This document shows, in pieces, positions 8,998-17,633 of a stretch of DNA of 64,000 nt; the first letter of the stretch is position 1; each line of letters starts with the position of its first letter. A program made the position numbers and the translations under genes. The DNA lies in the NCBI GenBank assembly GCA_047635695.1, contig JBLILN010000004.1, positions 1 through 64,000 of the forward strand. Direction: 5' to 3'. The DNA is from UBA2136 sp047635695 (GTDB lineage: Bacteria > Pseudomonadota > Alphaproteobacteria > UBA2136). The notes under the pieces are model-generated. The model saw only the letters and a program-made list of their open reading frames with translations. It ran no database searches and was not told the origin of the DNA.

Positions 8998-9056
8998 ATT
9001 ACCATACCAAACAATAAACATTATAGTTGAATGTAATTGGTTGGTATGGTTTTTTG
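8998..9056 (+). terminator. Terminator-like hairpin after the 58-aa ORF
   Basis: ACCATACCAA (9001-9010) pairs with TTGGTATGGT (9041-9050), extendable with one mismatch, and is followed by six or more Ts. The 30-nt loop is long for a simple terminator. Confidence 0.5.
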
Positions 9057-9203
9057 TGTATAATTTGCATAATTACTGTTCAAGGTGTATTATTCGCTTA
9101 ACAAACACCTCAAAATTTTCTTTTCCACATTAGATGGAAATAAATTCTATATTACTGAAGGTATTATTCAGTGCACACATTCCAAGCCACTTTGGGGGCA
9201 TTT

Positions 9204-10091
9204 ATGAATATTTCAAATATGAGGTCTTTTGCAGACCTTGAAACATATTTTAGGACACAAAAGAAAAAAGCATTCTGCTTTTTATGCTTGATGTGGTTGG
9301 TTGTATTGTTGTTGCCAGGCGCTTTGGCTGATTGGCATTATACTTACACTGGTTTTACATTGCCTGTAATTGCGATCGCCATTTTCTTGGCTTTGACCGT
9401 ATGGCCGACGTTGATACCGCCACGTAGGATACTGAAAGAAGAGTATACTTTAAATGCTTTTAATAAAGAGACTATTAGAAAGATTCGCCATGAAGTGGAT
9501 ACTTTTACTTCGATGCATAAGCTTGCGCCAATAAGCGTGCACGTATCAAGAAAGACATTGCCTTACAGCTCTGATATTGCTTATAGCCAAGAAGGTTATG
9601 TTATGCGTTTTTCGCCTGAAATTTTAACGCTAGATTGGGGGCAAATTAAAGCTGCTGTACATCATGAGCTCGGCCATGTTAAAAACGAAGATACTGTTAG
9701 TTTAATATGGATCAATAAGTGTCGTTATATCGCTTTAATGCTAAGTTTCTTTCAATTTTCTTTTATTGAGCCGCAAGGTGCTTTGATATACAAATTTATC
9801 GCCTTATTTTTACTTTGGCTTTATATAGAAAAGCATATACGTGCTTGGATATATAGGCAAAGTGAGTATTTAGCTGATATTGCCGTTATTCAAAATACAG
9901 GCGATGGACAAGGTTTAATCAACTATTTTCACCTTGTTTATAAGTCTTATTTTAAATCATCAGAAATTCAACTGTTGGCGAGGCGCCATAGTGCGATTGT
10001 AGCTTCAGGTTGTCCGACGCCTTTTAAACGAGTTGAGCTGTTGTACAATGCGCAGTCACTTTATAATCAAAGCAGTGAACAGGGGTTTTAA
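9204..10091 (+). CDS. M48-family (HtpX-like) membrane zinc metallopeptidase
   Basis: About 295 aa. Two hydrophobic segments lie near the N-terminus (LCLMWLVVLLLPGALA and LPVIAIAIFLALTV), then a catalytic domain with the zinc motif HELGH (His154-His158) and a downstream SEYLADIAV that supplies the glutamate ligand, the standard M48 arrangement; two more hydrophobic stretches lie between them. HtpX-type enzymes degrade misfolded membrane proteins. The start was taken as ATG 9204 behind GGGGGC; a GTG at 9171 in the same frame is possible. The next gene begins 3 bases after the stop, implying co-translation. Confidence 0.85.
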   Translation: MNISNMRSFADLETYFRTQKKKAFCFLCLMWLVVLLLPGALADWHYTYTGFTLPVIAIAIFLALTVWPTLIPPRRILKEEYTLNAFNKETIRKIRHEVDTFTSMHKLAPISVHVSRKTLPYSSDIAYSQEGYVMRFSPEILTLDWGQIKAAVHHELGHVKNEDTVSLIWINKCRYIALMLSFFQFSFIEPQGALIYKFIALFLLWLYIEKHIRAWIYRQSEYLADIAVIQNTGDGQGLINYFHLVYKSYFKSSEIQLLARRHSAIVASGCPTPFKRVELLYNAQSLYNQSSEQGF

Positions 10092-10094
10092 TTT

Positions 10095-10337
10095 ATGGAA
10101 TCACTTAAATTTACATGTAAAAAATGCGATAAATCAGGTAACCATTTGCTTGATTGGTCAGAAAAATTTAAAAAGTTTAATTGTTCAAACTGCGGCACAG
10201 CTTATGAAACAGGCAATACCCTTCATACTTATATACAGTGTGAAAATACTCAATATAAACGTAAATCACGATGGTTTGCATTTTTTATGGGTTTAGGTAT
10301 GTTGGCTTTTATACTGATTGTTGTTTTTTACCGTTAA
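10095..10337 (+). CDS. Zinc-ribbon protein with one membrane segment
   Basis: 80 aa. The N-terminal 40 residues hold two CxxC pairs (CKKC and CSNC) spaced like a zinc ribbon; a single hydrophobic helix (AFFMGLGMLAFILIVVF) occupies the C-terminus, so the ribbon should be anchored facing the cytoplasm. It follows the M48 peptidase by 3 bases and is closed by a strong terminator, so the two form a bicistronic unit and probably act together, perhaps as peptidase and adaptor or regulator. That functional link is inference. I do not know a named family. Confidence 0.75.
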   Translation: MESLKFTCKKCDKSGNHLLDWSEKFKKFNCSNCGTAYETGNTLHTYIQCENTQYKRKSRWFAFFMGLGMLAFILIVVFYR

Positions 10338-10347
10338 TATCGAATTA

Positions 10348-10372
10348 AAAAGGGGCTTCGGCCCCTTTTTTT
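10348..10372 (+). terminator. Intrinsic terminator with UUCG loop
   Basis: AAAGGGGC-TTCG-GCCCCTTT followed by Ts: a GC-rich stem with a stable tetraloop and T tract, ending the peptidase/zinc-ribbon unit. Confidence 0.95.
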
Positions 10373-10386
10373 GTCCACTGTGCATA

Positions 10387-10441
10387 AATAAAAAAGAACC
10401 CTGTAAACAGTTTATATAAATATAAAGTAGTTTACAGGGTT
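10387..10441 (-). terminator. Terminator of gyrB
   Basis: A perfect 12-bp stem, AACCCTGTAAAC (10397-10408) with GTTTACAGGGTT (10430-10441), followed on the minus strand by CTTTTTTATT. It sits 24 bases beyond the gyrB stop. Confidence 0.85.
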
Positions 10442-10464
10442 TAATCGGGTCAACCGCCGCGTGC

Positions 10465-12906
10465 TTAGCTGTCGATGTTTTGAACGTTTAGGGCGTTTTC
10501 TTGAATGAAATCACGTCTTGGTTCAACAACGTCACCCATTAAGGTTGTGAAAATTTCATCTGCTGCCATGGCGTCGTCAACATTCACTTGTAGAAGTGTG
10601 CGGTTGTCTGGGTCGAGTGTTGTTTCCCAAAGTTGGTCAGGGTTCATTTCACCAAGACCCTTATAACGTTGAAGGGATAAACCTTGGCGTCCCGCTGTGA
10701 GGATGGCGGTGGCTATCTCGTCAGGGCTGGTGACAGCTTTTTCACCAGATTTAAGGCTGATAGTGCTGTTGCCAATAAGATCGCTTATATTTTCTTGCGC
10801 GAGGATATTGCGGATCGTTGGTAGTTGTAAGTTATCGTGCTCAATAATATGGTTTTCGAGCAGGCCTTCTTTTTTGCGGTTTAAATTCAGGCGGAATGTG
10901 CCCATATCGTTGACTTCTGCTTCAATGGTCCATTTTTCGTGGTTGTCTTCGTCACGGTTGAGCCATGTTTGTAGTTTGCCTGCCATGGTAGACGCTTCGC
11001 TTTCACTTGCCAGTGTATTTTCATTGGCTTGCATTTTAACGAGGCTCCATACAAGGAATGAAGGTATTTTACCTTCAACAGGTTTGATATGGTCACTAAC
11101 ACTTTTACAAAGGTTGAAAGTGTCAACTAGGTCGGTACCGAGACGTTGTTCACCATTTTCAAGTTTAAGAACTGCACCTTCAGTAGCAACAGCGCTGAGG
11201 TATGTATTCAATGCTGGTTCATCTTTAAGATAAGTGACGCTTTTACCTTTAGCGACACGGAATAGTGGTGGCTGAGCGATGTAAAGGTGGCCGCCTGCTA
11301 CCACTTCTGGCAGGTGACGGTAGAAAAATGTCAATAGCAGTGTGCGGATGTGTGAGCCATCGACATCGGCATCGGTCATGATAATAATTTTATGATAACG
11401 TAGTTTTTCAAGGTTGAATTCTTCGCGTCCAATACCTGTACCGAGCGCTGTTACAAGAGTACCAATTTCGGTGTTTTGTAGCATGCGGTCAAAACGTACA
11501 CGTTCAACATTTAAAATTTTACCACGTTGTGGAAGGATAGCTTGGAATTTACGGTTACGGCCTTGTTTGGCTGAACCACCCGCTGAGTCTCCCTCGACAA
11601 TGAATATTTCGCAAAGTGACGCGTCTTTTGATGAGCAGTCAGCAAGTTTACCAGGCAAGTTGGCTACGTCTAGTGCGCCTTTGCGACGTGTAAGTTCGCG
11701 TGCTTTTCTGGCAGCGTCACGGGCAGATGCACTTTCAAGTACTTTTTGCACAACAGCTCTTGCAACGGCTGGATGCTCTTCAAAATACTCAGAAACTTTT
11801 TCGGCGATAAGGCTTTCAACTGCCCCACGTACCTCTGAAGAAACGAGTTTGTCTTTTGTTTGTGAGCTAAACTTAGGGTCTGGCGCTTTAATGCTTAAAA
11901 CACAAGTCAGGCCTTCACGGCAATCGTCACCTGTTAAAGTGCTGGCTTTGCCTTTTTTGATCAGGCCGCTCGCTTGTGCGTAGTTGTTGACTGTTCTTGT
12001 AAGGGCAGCACGGAAACCTTGGATGTGTGTACCACCGTCTTTTTGCGGAATATTGTTTGTGAATGGGTATACATTTTCTTGATATCCGTCGTTCCACTGC
12101 ATGGAGAATTCAACACCGATATCGTCTTTTTCGGCATCGAAATAGATAATGTCGTCTTCGTAGAGGCACTGACGGTTGCGGTCAAGGTGTTTAACGAAAG
12201 CGGCAACACCACCTTCATAGTTAAAGACTTCTTGTTTTTGTTCTTCACCGCGGTTGTCTTGAATGGTGATGTGTACACCAGAGTTTAGGAAGGCAAGCTC
12301 ACGGATACGGTTAACGAGTGTGTCGAAGCTAAATTCGATAAATGCAAAGGTTTCAAGAGAAGGCCAAAATGTAATAGCTGTACCTGTTTCATCTGTTGCG
12401 CTTATTTCTTTAAGAGGTGCAACGGGCTCACCTACTTTGTAGGCTTGTGTCCAGTATTTACCACCACGCCAGATTTCAATTTTAAGGTCGGAGCTTAGGG
12501 CGTTAACAACAGAAACACCAACACCGTGCAAACCACCTGACACTTTGTAAGAGTTGTTGTCAAACTTACCACCAGCGTGAAGCTGAGTCATAATAACCTC
12601 GGCAGCGCTTACGCCTTCTTCGGTGTGAATATCGGTTGGGATACCACGGCCGTTATCTTTTACGGTGGCGGAACCGTCGGAATTGAGGGTTACGAAAATA
12701 CGGTCACAGTGACCAGCAAGGGATTCATCAATGGCGTTATCAAGAACCTCATATACCATGTGGTGTAAGCCAGAACCATCGTCTGTGTCACCAATGTACA
12801 TACCAGGGCGTTTACGAACGGCATCAAGACCCTTAAGAACCTTGATTGAATCTGCGCCATATTCTTGATTTTCTGCAACTTGTGCTTGAACTGCTTCGTT
12901 TGTCAT
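10465..12906 (-). CDS. gyrB: GyrB, DNA gyrase subunit B
   Basis: ATPase subunit of gyrase, which introduces negative supercoils. From ATG 12906 the protein is 813 aa, normal for alphaproteobacteria. Visible: GHKL ATPase motifs (EVLDNAIDE, DNGRGIP, GGLHGVGVS), the transducer, the TOPRIM motif EGDSAGGSA, DADVDGSHIRTLL and the C-terminal QRYKGLGEMNP. The start behind AAGGAAAA was preferred; in-frame ATGs at 12942 and 12972 would add residues lacking family similarity. A terminator of the neighbouring gene lies between, so gyrB has its own promoter despite lying in the dnaA-dnaN-recF block. Confidence 0.98.
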   Translation of the reverse strand: MTNEAVQAQVAENQEYGADSIKVLKGLDAVRKRPGMYIGDTDDGSGLHHMVYEVLDNAIDESLAGHCDRIFVTLNSDGSATVKDNGRGIPTDIHTEEGVSAAEVIMTQLHAGGKFDNNSYKVSGGLHGVGVSVVNALSSDLKIEIWRGGKYWTQAYKVGEPVAPLKEISATDETGTAITFWPSLETFAFIEFSFDTLVNRIRELAFLNSGVHITIQDNRGEEQKQEVFNYEGGVAAFVKHLDRNRQCLYEDDIIYFDAEKDDIGVEFSMQWNDGYQENVYPFTNNIPQKDGGTHIQGFRAALTRTVNNYAQASGLIKKGKASTLTGDDCREGLTCVLSIKAPDPKFSSQTKDKLVSSEVRGAVESLIAEKVSEYFEEHPAVARAVVQKVLESASARDAARKARELTRRKGALDVANLPGKLADCSSKDASLCEIFIVEGDSAGGSAKQGRNRKFQAILPQRGKILNVERVRFDRMLQNTEIGTLVTALGTGIGREEFNLEKLRYHKIIIMTDADVDGSHIRTLLLTFFYRHLPEVVAGGHLYIAQPPLFRVAKGKSVTYLKDEPALNTYLSAVATEGAVLKLENGEQRLGTDLVDTFNLCKSVSDHIKPVEGKIPSFLVWSLVKMQANENTLASESEASTMAGKLQTWLNRDEDNHEKWTIEAEVNDMGTFRLNLNRKKEGLLENHIIEHDNLQLPTIRNILAQENISDLIGNSTISLKSGEKAVTSPDEIATAILTAGRQGLSLQRYKGLGEMNPDQLWETTLDPDNRTLLQVNVDDAMAADEIFTTLMGDVVEPRRDFIQENALNVQNIDS

Positions 12907-13045
12907 TTCAGCATTTTCCTTGTGGTTTATTGTTGTTTCCATGAGCTCTCTATTTGCCCCTCTATTTATCAATTTTTATAAGCTAGTATTGTACCATTTT
13001 ATGGCACTTGAACCTAAGAAATAACAACGTTTTCCACGATAAAAA

Positions 13046-13080
13046 CGAAAAAAATGCCCGACATTAAAAAATGAAGGGCT
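13046..13080 (-). terminator. Terminator of the 141-aa orphan gene
   Basis: Stem GCCC ... GGGC with inner CATT/AATG pairing (13056-13079), followed on the minus strand by seven Ts. It lies 17 bases past the stop of the gene at 13097-13522. Confidence 0.75.
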
Positions 13081-13096
13081 AAATTAATTGTGGAGG

Positions 13097-13522
13097 TTAA
13101 ATTCTATTTAAATATTGCAGTGCTTTATGCGCAGATTTTGTTTTACGGAAGTCATTATATGCGGCATCAGCTTGTAGCTGATCGATGATTTTTTCGTCAT
13201 TGCCAATGTAGGCAATTTTACGACAATCAAAAGTACGAACTTCTGGTACAATATCAAATTTTAATGAGCTAGAATCAAACTGATCACACATATAAAGACC
13301 GAGGCCGTTATGTGTAAAAATATTACTGTTGATCAACAGTTTTTCTGTTAATAACTCCTCAGCATTAGCGTAGAAACTGTCACATATAAAGTTAATCATA
13401 TATTCTTTTTTAACGGCTAATTTTTCAAGGTATTTTAAAAGTTTCTCGTCGCCATTTTCAAGGATTGTAAGATCAACTAAGAGACTATGTGTTTCTGGTG
13501 TTGCGTATAGCTTTGTAGCCAT
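13097..13522 (-). CDS. Hypothetical protein between gyrB and a PMM-like HAD gene
   Basis: 141 aa, soluble, no signal peptide. I do not recognise a family with confidence. The last 45 residues (RKIAYIGNDEKIIDQL ... ALQYLNRI) weakly resemble the C-terminal part of HAD phosphatases, where a GD/GND turn binds Mg2+, and the tail resembles that of its neighbour at 13687 (TLQYLYNI). The N-terminal DxD nucleophile motif of HADs is absent, so if related it is a reduced or non-catalytic relative. It has its own terminator and lies downstream of, but separated by another terminator from, the PMM-like gene. Confidence 0.65.
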   Translation of the reverse strand: MATKLYATPETHSLLVDLTILENGDEKLLKYLEKLAVKKEYMINFICDSFYANAEELLTEKLLINSNIFTHNGLGLYMCDQFDSSSLKFDIVPEVRTFDCRKIAYIGNDEKIIDQLQADAAYNDFRKTKSAHKALQYLNRI

Positions 13523-13629
13523 AGGAATTTCCTTAGCTTCTGTTAAGAGGCCTGTTAATAAATGTTAAAGATGTTTAGGTTTATGTATTATATATTGGCT
13601 TTTTAAACGAAATTACAAGGGTTGAAGAT

Positions 13630-13663
13630 AAAAAAAGCCCCACAACATAAATGATGTGGGGTT
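13630..13663 (-). terminator. Terminator of the PMM-like HAD gene
   Basis: CCCCAC / GTGGGG stem (13638-13643, 13656-13661) with additional inner pairing, followed on the minus strand by CTTTTTTT. Confidence 0.85.
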
Positions 13664-13686
13664 GTTCGATATGAAGTGTAAACAAA

Positions 13687-14451
13687 TTATACGGCTCCGT
13701 TGTGTTTTATATTATAAAGGTATTGCAATGTTTCAGCAGGGTTTTTAACAGTAATAGCCATGTTTTTAGCGGATTCAATTAATAAAGCTTCAGCCAGTGG
13801 ACGGTCATTACCACCTACTTGCATATTGTCACCAAAGAAAACAATGTTTTTGTTTTCAAACTGACGTAGTTCACTTAATACACAAGCCTTTGACATGGCT
13901 TTATTAGAAAAATCAATGGTCGTTTTACCAAAAACCTGTACATCAAGTTTGGGGTAATACTGTTTAATGATTTCTACTGATTTAGCTAAAAAATCACTTT
14001 GCTGGTTCCACGCTATAAATTCAGCACGCTGTTCTTCTGTTGCTCCATCACCAAGGGGTGAAAAGGCCCCAGTAGAAGGGCGTTTGAATATATGTTTACC
14101 TGTTTTATGCGGGCAATTACATGCTGCAGAATTGAGTAATGTGCGGAGTAAGGTATCCATTTTTTCAGGCCATTTAAAGTAATGTTGATATTGCATTTTA
14201 GCTTGATGCCAAAACTCCATACCTAAACAAGTAAAGGCGTAAGCCTCTGTAAGTAAGTGTTGGCCACCAACGGGCATACGTATTTCAAGCTCACTGTAAG
14301 AGCGGGCAGTTGCGTAAGCTATTTGGTAACCTTGTACATTTTGTAAATAGTCTAGTGTATTTGCCATTTCAGCGGTTAAAGAGGCGCCAGAATTGGCAAG
14401 TGTTTCATCAATGTCAAACAAAAGTATGTGTGACGCAGGGTTGATATTCAT
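13687..14451 (-). CDS. HAD-superfamily phosphatase resembling eukaryotic-type phosphomannomutase (copy 1)
   Basis: 254 aa with HAD motif I FDIDETLA near the N-terminus. The cap and later motifs resemble PMM1/PMM2: RPSTGAFSPLG (PMM: RNGMLNVSPIGR), GKTTIDFSNKAMSKACVL (PMM: ISFDxxPxGWDKxYCL) and VFFGDNMQVGGND (PMM: FFGDxxxxGGND). PMM converts mannose-6-P and mannose-1-P for GDP-mannose synthesis, but the active-site basic residues are not all conserved, so a plain sugar-phosphate phosphatase is possible. A paralogue lies at 35447. It follows recF by about 110 bases and has its own terminator. Confidence 0.8.
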   Translation of the reverse strand: MNINPASHILLFDIDETLANSGASLTAEMANTLDYLQNVQGYQIAYATARSYSELEIRMPVGGQHLLTEAYAFTCLGMEFWHQAKMQYQHYFKWPEKMDTLLRTLLNSAACNCPHKTGKHIFKRPSTGAFSPLGDGATEEQRAEFIAWNQQSDFLAKSVEIIKQYYPKLDVQVFGKTTIDFSNKAMSKACVLSELRQFENKNIVFFGDNMQVGGNDRPLAEALLIESAKNMAITVKNPAETLQYLYNIKHNGAV

Positions 14452-14560
14452 GTGAATTTCCTTAGGGGCAAGAAGCCACCAATAGGCATAAAAGTTAAAA
14501 GATAGTTAGTTTGTTATGTATATATATAATGCTTTTTGAATAATATTTCAAGTTTAAGTG

Positions 14561-15619
14561 TTATTCATTATGGAATGTGCCCTGTACAGCTTTGAAGTAT
14601 TGTACGTTTTTGAGCGTCGAAAACATCTCTTTTTCTGTGCCTGTAAGCCAAATTTGGCTACCAAGTGCTAGTAAATCACCAAAGAAACGTTCTTTTGTGG
14701 CGCTGTCTAGGTGGGCGGCCATTTCGTCGAGTAATATAATAGGCGCTTCGCCTGTTTCTTTGTGCGTAAGGTGGCTGTTGGCAAGCAAGATATCTAAAAT
14801 GGCTCGCTTGTGCTGCCCTGTAGAGGTTTCGCTTAAGTTGATGTCTTCTGGAAGCATTGTCCCTTGAACATCGCTGCGGTGTGGGCCAAAGTGGCTGCTA
14901 CCATATTTACCGTCACGGGCACGATTTTCGTAGAATTTTACTTGAATGCTTTCAGCGTTATGGCTGTCGAGGCGCTCAAATGACCCGTTAAGTTTGAGGT
15001 CTATGGTGCTTAAATAGGGCTTAAGCTTGTCAAGGTAAGTGTTTCTGGCTGTACTAATCAGAAAAGCAAAGTGCGCAGCTTGTTCTTCTTCTACCGTAAC
15101 CCAGTCAACATCTGCATGGTCTTTAAGTAACTTAAGGCGTGCTTTGAGGTGGTGTTTATAGCGGTTGAGGTTAAAGGCATGCGCAGGGAAGTGACCAAAG
15201 GCCAGGCGGTCTAAAAATTCACGGCGTTGGCTGGCACTGTCCATAAAAAGCCTGTCCATTTTAGGCGTAAACCATAATATATTGCCAAGGTTCGAAAGTT
15301 CTGCCTGAGCTTTTGCCATTTCACCATTTATTTTAAGCTGACGCTTTCCTTTTTGGTAAGACATGCCGACGGTGTTGTCAGTATTTTGACCTAATACTTC
15401 GGCATGTAATCCCCAGCCTTTTGCATGATGTTTAATATGGCTTTCAAGTTTATGACGGTGCATGCCACTGCCAGGCGATAAAAGAGAAACGGCTTCCAGA
15501 ATAGACGTTTTACCCGCACCATTTTCACCATAAAGCGCAATGATAGGGGCGTCACCTAATTGCAAGTGTGCGCTTTCAATATTGCGGAAATTTGTGAGTT
15601 TTAGGCTGACTATTTTCAT
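14561..15619 (-). CDS. recF: RecF, DNA replication and repair protein
   Basis: SMC-like ATPase that loads RecA at gaps with RecO and RecR. 352 aa. Walker A GENGAGKTS (around residue 31), the LSETSTGQHKRA signature region and the Walker B LLDEMAAHLD are visible, with the family N-terminus MKIVSLKLTNFRNI. It sits in the classical dnaA-dnaN-recF-gyrB order, but a small plus-strand gene and the dnaN terminator separate it from dnaN, so it is transcribed independently. Confidence 0.97.
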   Translation of the reverse strand: MKIVSLKLTNFRNIESAHLQLGDAPIIALYGENGAGKTSILEAVSLLSPGSGMHRHKLESHIKHHAKGWGLHAEVLGQNTDNTVGMSYQKGKRQLKINGEMAKAQAELSNLGNILWFTPKMDRLFMDSASQRREFLDRLAFGHFPAHAFNLNRYKHHLKARLKLLKDHADVDWVTVEEEQAAHFAFLISTARNTYLDKLKPYLSTIDLKLNGSFERLDSHNAESIQVKFYENRARDGKYGSSHFGPHRSDVQGTMLPEDINLSETSTGQHKRAILDILLANSHLTHKETGEAPIILLDEMAAHLDSATKERFFGDLLALGSQIWLTGTEKEMFSTLKNVQYFKAVQGTFHNE

Positions 15620-15734
15620 GGAGGTATTTTACATGGAAGCGCTTGCTTTATCAAGGTGTGGTTGACATAAAAATATGAGTAATGTATACAGGTATACAGT
15701 AATTTACTTATCATACCGTTTCGGAGGGGCTTTT

Positions 15735-15989
15735 ATGCTCGAAGCTTATCAAGAAAATAAATTAATTTTGACTACCTTATTCATAGTGTCTCTACTTGGA
15801 TTTTCGGTGATGCCTTTAAGTATATGGATAATTCCTTTTCTTTTTATTGGGACTATACTTGCCACAGAAAAAACATGGAATATATGCTCACTTTGTAATT
15901 TCCAAAAGTTAAAGGTGTATTTGTTTGTCACATCTATGCTTTTAGGTGTTCTTAATAATAGAGTTTTTGACTTGCCGCTGTCCATATAA
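15735..15989 (+). CDS. Small membrane protein, hypothetical
   Basis: 84 aa from ATG 15735, chosen because GGAGGGG lies six bases upstream; the frame is open 20 codons further but lacks a ribosome site. Three hydrophobic stretches (LILTTLFIVSLLGF, MPLSIWIIPFLFIGTIL, YLFVTSMLLGVL) suggest two or three membrane passes, with a CSLC pair between the last two. It is the only plus-strand gene inside the replication block and has its own terminator. No family recognised. Confidence 0.65.
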   Translation: MLEAYQENKLILTTLFIVSLLGFSVMPLSIWIIPFLFIGTILATEKTWNICSLCNFQKLKVYLFVTSMLLGVLNNRVFDLPLSI

Positions 15990-16012
15990 TTACGAGCTGT
16001 TTTGGCAAATAA

Positions 16013-16039
16013 AAAGCCTCCTTTGCGGGAGGTTTTTTT
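16013..16039 (+). terminator. Terminator of the small membrane protein gene
   Basis: CCTCC-TTTGCG-GGAGG stem followed by seven Ts. Confidence 0.85.
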
Positions 16040-16057
16040 GTGTGTTGTCGTCGCTGT

Positions 16058-16107
16058 AAAAAAGAACCCACCGACAACGTTTATAATGAAACAAAGTTAT
16101 CGGCGGG
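16058..16107 (-). terminator. Terminator of dnaN
   Basis: GTTATCGGCGGG (16096-16107) pairs with CCCACCGACAAC (16067-16078) as a 12-bp stem with two G-U wobbles in the RNA, followed on the minus strand by TTCTTTTTT. Confidence 0.8.
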
Positions 16108-16127
16108 ATTTAAAATGTCGCGAGCGA

Positions 16128-17246
16128 CTAGATGCGCATTGGCATAACAACAAAGAGGCTTGATGCATCTTCAGGGTCTTTAACAATCACTGGAGATGTG
16201 TTGTCTTTAAAGTAAAACAACATGTCTTCGCCTTCAATGTGTCCACCAATTTCGCTGAGGTATTTAGCGTTAAAGCCAACATCTAAGTCGTCAAAGTCGT
16301 ATTCAACTTTGACTTCTTCAAGGGCGTTTTCTTGGTCAGGGTTGTTGGCGCTAATTAAAAGGTTGTCCTTGTGTATACCAAATTTGATAGAACGAGATTT
16401 TTCGTGTGAAAGAATAGATACACGGTCAACAGCTTGCATTAAAGCTTGGCGTGATACGTCCATTTCCTTCTTGTTATCAGCAGGGATAACACGTTCGTAG
16501 TCAGGGAATGTGCCATCAATCAATTTTGATGTGAAAGTCACGTCGCCGGCTTCGGCCTGTAGTTTTTTCTCGTTAATTGTAAGTTTAAGTGTGTCGCATG
16601 TTTCAGCAAGTCGACGTAGTTCGATTACCGTACGGCGTGGAATGATAACGCCTGCTAGTTCGGCAGCACCTTCTGGTAATTTAAATTCCAAACGTGCAAG
16701 GCGGTGGCCGTCTGTTGACACAAAACGTAAGCTTGGCTCGTCTTTGTCTGTTTTAGCGACGTGCATGTAAACACCGTTAAGGTATTGACGTGTTTCTTCT
16801 GTGGAAACGGCGAACAAAGCTTTTGAAAGAAGGCGACGCAGGTCAGTTGTTTCGATATCAAATGTGACACCATCGTCAAGGCGTGTCATGTCTGGGAAAG
16901 CGTCTGCGTTTAAGCAAGCTAGTGAAAACTTCGCTTTACCAGCGACAATAGCTAGGCGGTCACCTTCGTTTGAAAGCTCGATGCCAACCATAACACCTTC
17001 AGGGATTTTGTTGATAATTTCATATATTTTATGGGCGCTGACAGTGGTCACACCTTCTTGCTCTATAAAGGCTTCTGTTGAACCTTGAACAGTGATGTCA
17101 TTGTTTGTCGCTGTAATTTCAAGCAGGTTATTTGTTGCTTTAAGTCTGACGTTAGAAAGTATAGCAATACTTGTACGTTTTTCAACGATAGATTGCGTGT
17201 GCTTTAGCTGCTTTAGCAAAGTTTCTCTTGAGATGGATAATTTCAT
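16128..17246 (-). CDS. dnaN: DnaN, DNA polymerase III beta sliding clamp
   Basis: Ring-shaped processivity factor. 372 aa, typical length, with three repeated clamp domains. It starts MKLSISRETLLKQLKHTQSIVEKR and ends with the conserved FVVMPMRI, whose hydrophobic tail lines the partner-binding pocket. It lies downstream of dnaA on the same strand but is separated from it by the dnaA terminator and a small secreted-protein gene. Confidence 0.98.
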   Translation of the reverse strand: MKLSISRETLLKQLKHTQSIVEKRTSIAILSNVRLKATNNLLEITATNNDITVQGSTEAFIEQEGVTTVSAHKIYEIINKIPEGVMVGIELSNEGDRLAIVAGKAKFSLACLNADAFPDMTRLDDGVTFDIETTDLRRLLSKALFAVSTEETRQYLNGVYMHVAKTDKDEPSLRFVSTDGHRLARLEFKLPEGAAELAGVIIPRRTVIELRRLAETCDTLKLTINEKKLQAEAGDVTFTSKLIDGTFPDYERVIPADNKKEMDVSRQALMQAVDRVSILSHEKSRSIKFGIHKDNLLISANNPDQENALEEVKVEYDFDDLDVGFNAKYLSEIGGHIEGEDMLFYFKDNTSPVIVKDPEDASSLFVVMPMRI

Positions 17247-17399
17247 ATTTTAACCCTTGTCTGACCTTTGGTTTATATCTTAAATTCTTTGTGCAAATTT
17301 AAACAATTTGAACTGGTGCAAGAATAGCACGAAGGGTGGTTTTGGCAAAGGTTTTTTTGGTTGTTTAGTTGCTATCTTTTTAAAGAGGTATCAAAACAT

Positions 17400-17427
17400 A
17401 AAAAAAGGAAGCCGAGGCTTCCTTTAA
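17400..17427 (-). terminator. Terminator of the small secreted protein gene
   Basis: AAAGGAAGCC / GGCTTCCTTT stem (17404-17425) followed on the minus strand by Ts; 15 bases past the stop at 17442. Confidence 0.85.
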
Positions 17428-17441
17428 AATGGTCGAGAAGA

Positions 17442-17633
17442 TTAATCTTGCGCGTTTTTCGCTAAAAGTTTTGCACAAGCGTCACGACCTTTTTCAGTCA
17501 TATGCTCTGGTGCTGTGATTTCACACATAAATGTGCGGGTTGTTTTTGCCTCGTCCTGTGCGGCCATTAAATTTGACACTGAGTATCCTGTTAAAGCTAA
17601 AAATAACACAAATATTTGGGCTGTAATTGACAT
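17442..17633 (-). CDS. Small secreted protein (63 aa)
   Basis: N-terminal hydrophobic segment ITAQIFVLFLALTGYSVSN consistent with a Sec signal peptide, leaving a mature peptide of about 40 residues with two cysteines (MCEIT and DACAKLL) that could form a disulfide. It lies between dnaA and dnaN with its own terminator, and its upstream region contains an 11-base C/G tract. No family recognised. Confidence 0.6.
   Translation of the reverse strand: MSITAQIFVLFLALTGYSVSNLMAAQDEAKTTRTFMCEITAPEHMTEKGRDACAKLLAKNAQD

Noticed and set aside
12907..12972. N-terminally longer GyrB starting at 12972 or 12942
   Set aside because: Added residues lack family similarity and the ATG at 12906 has the better ribosome-binding site.
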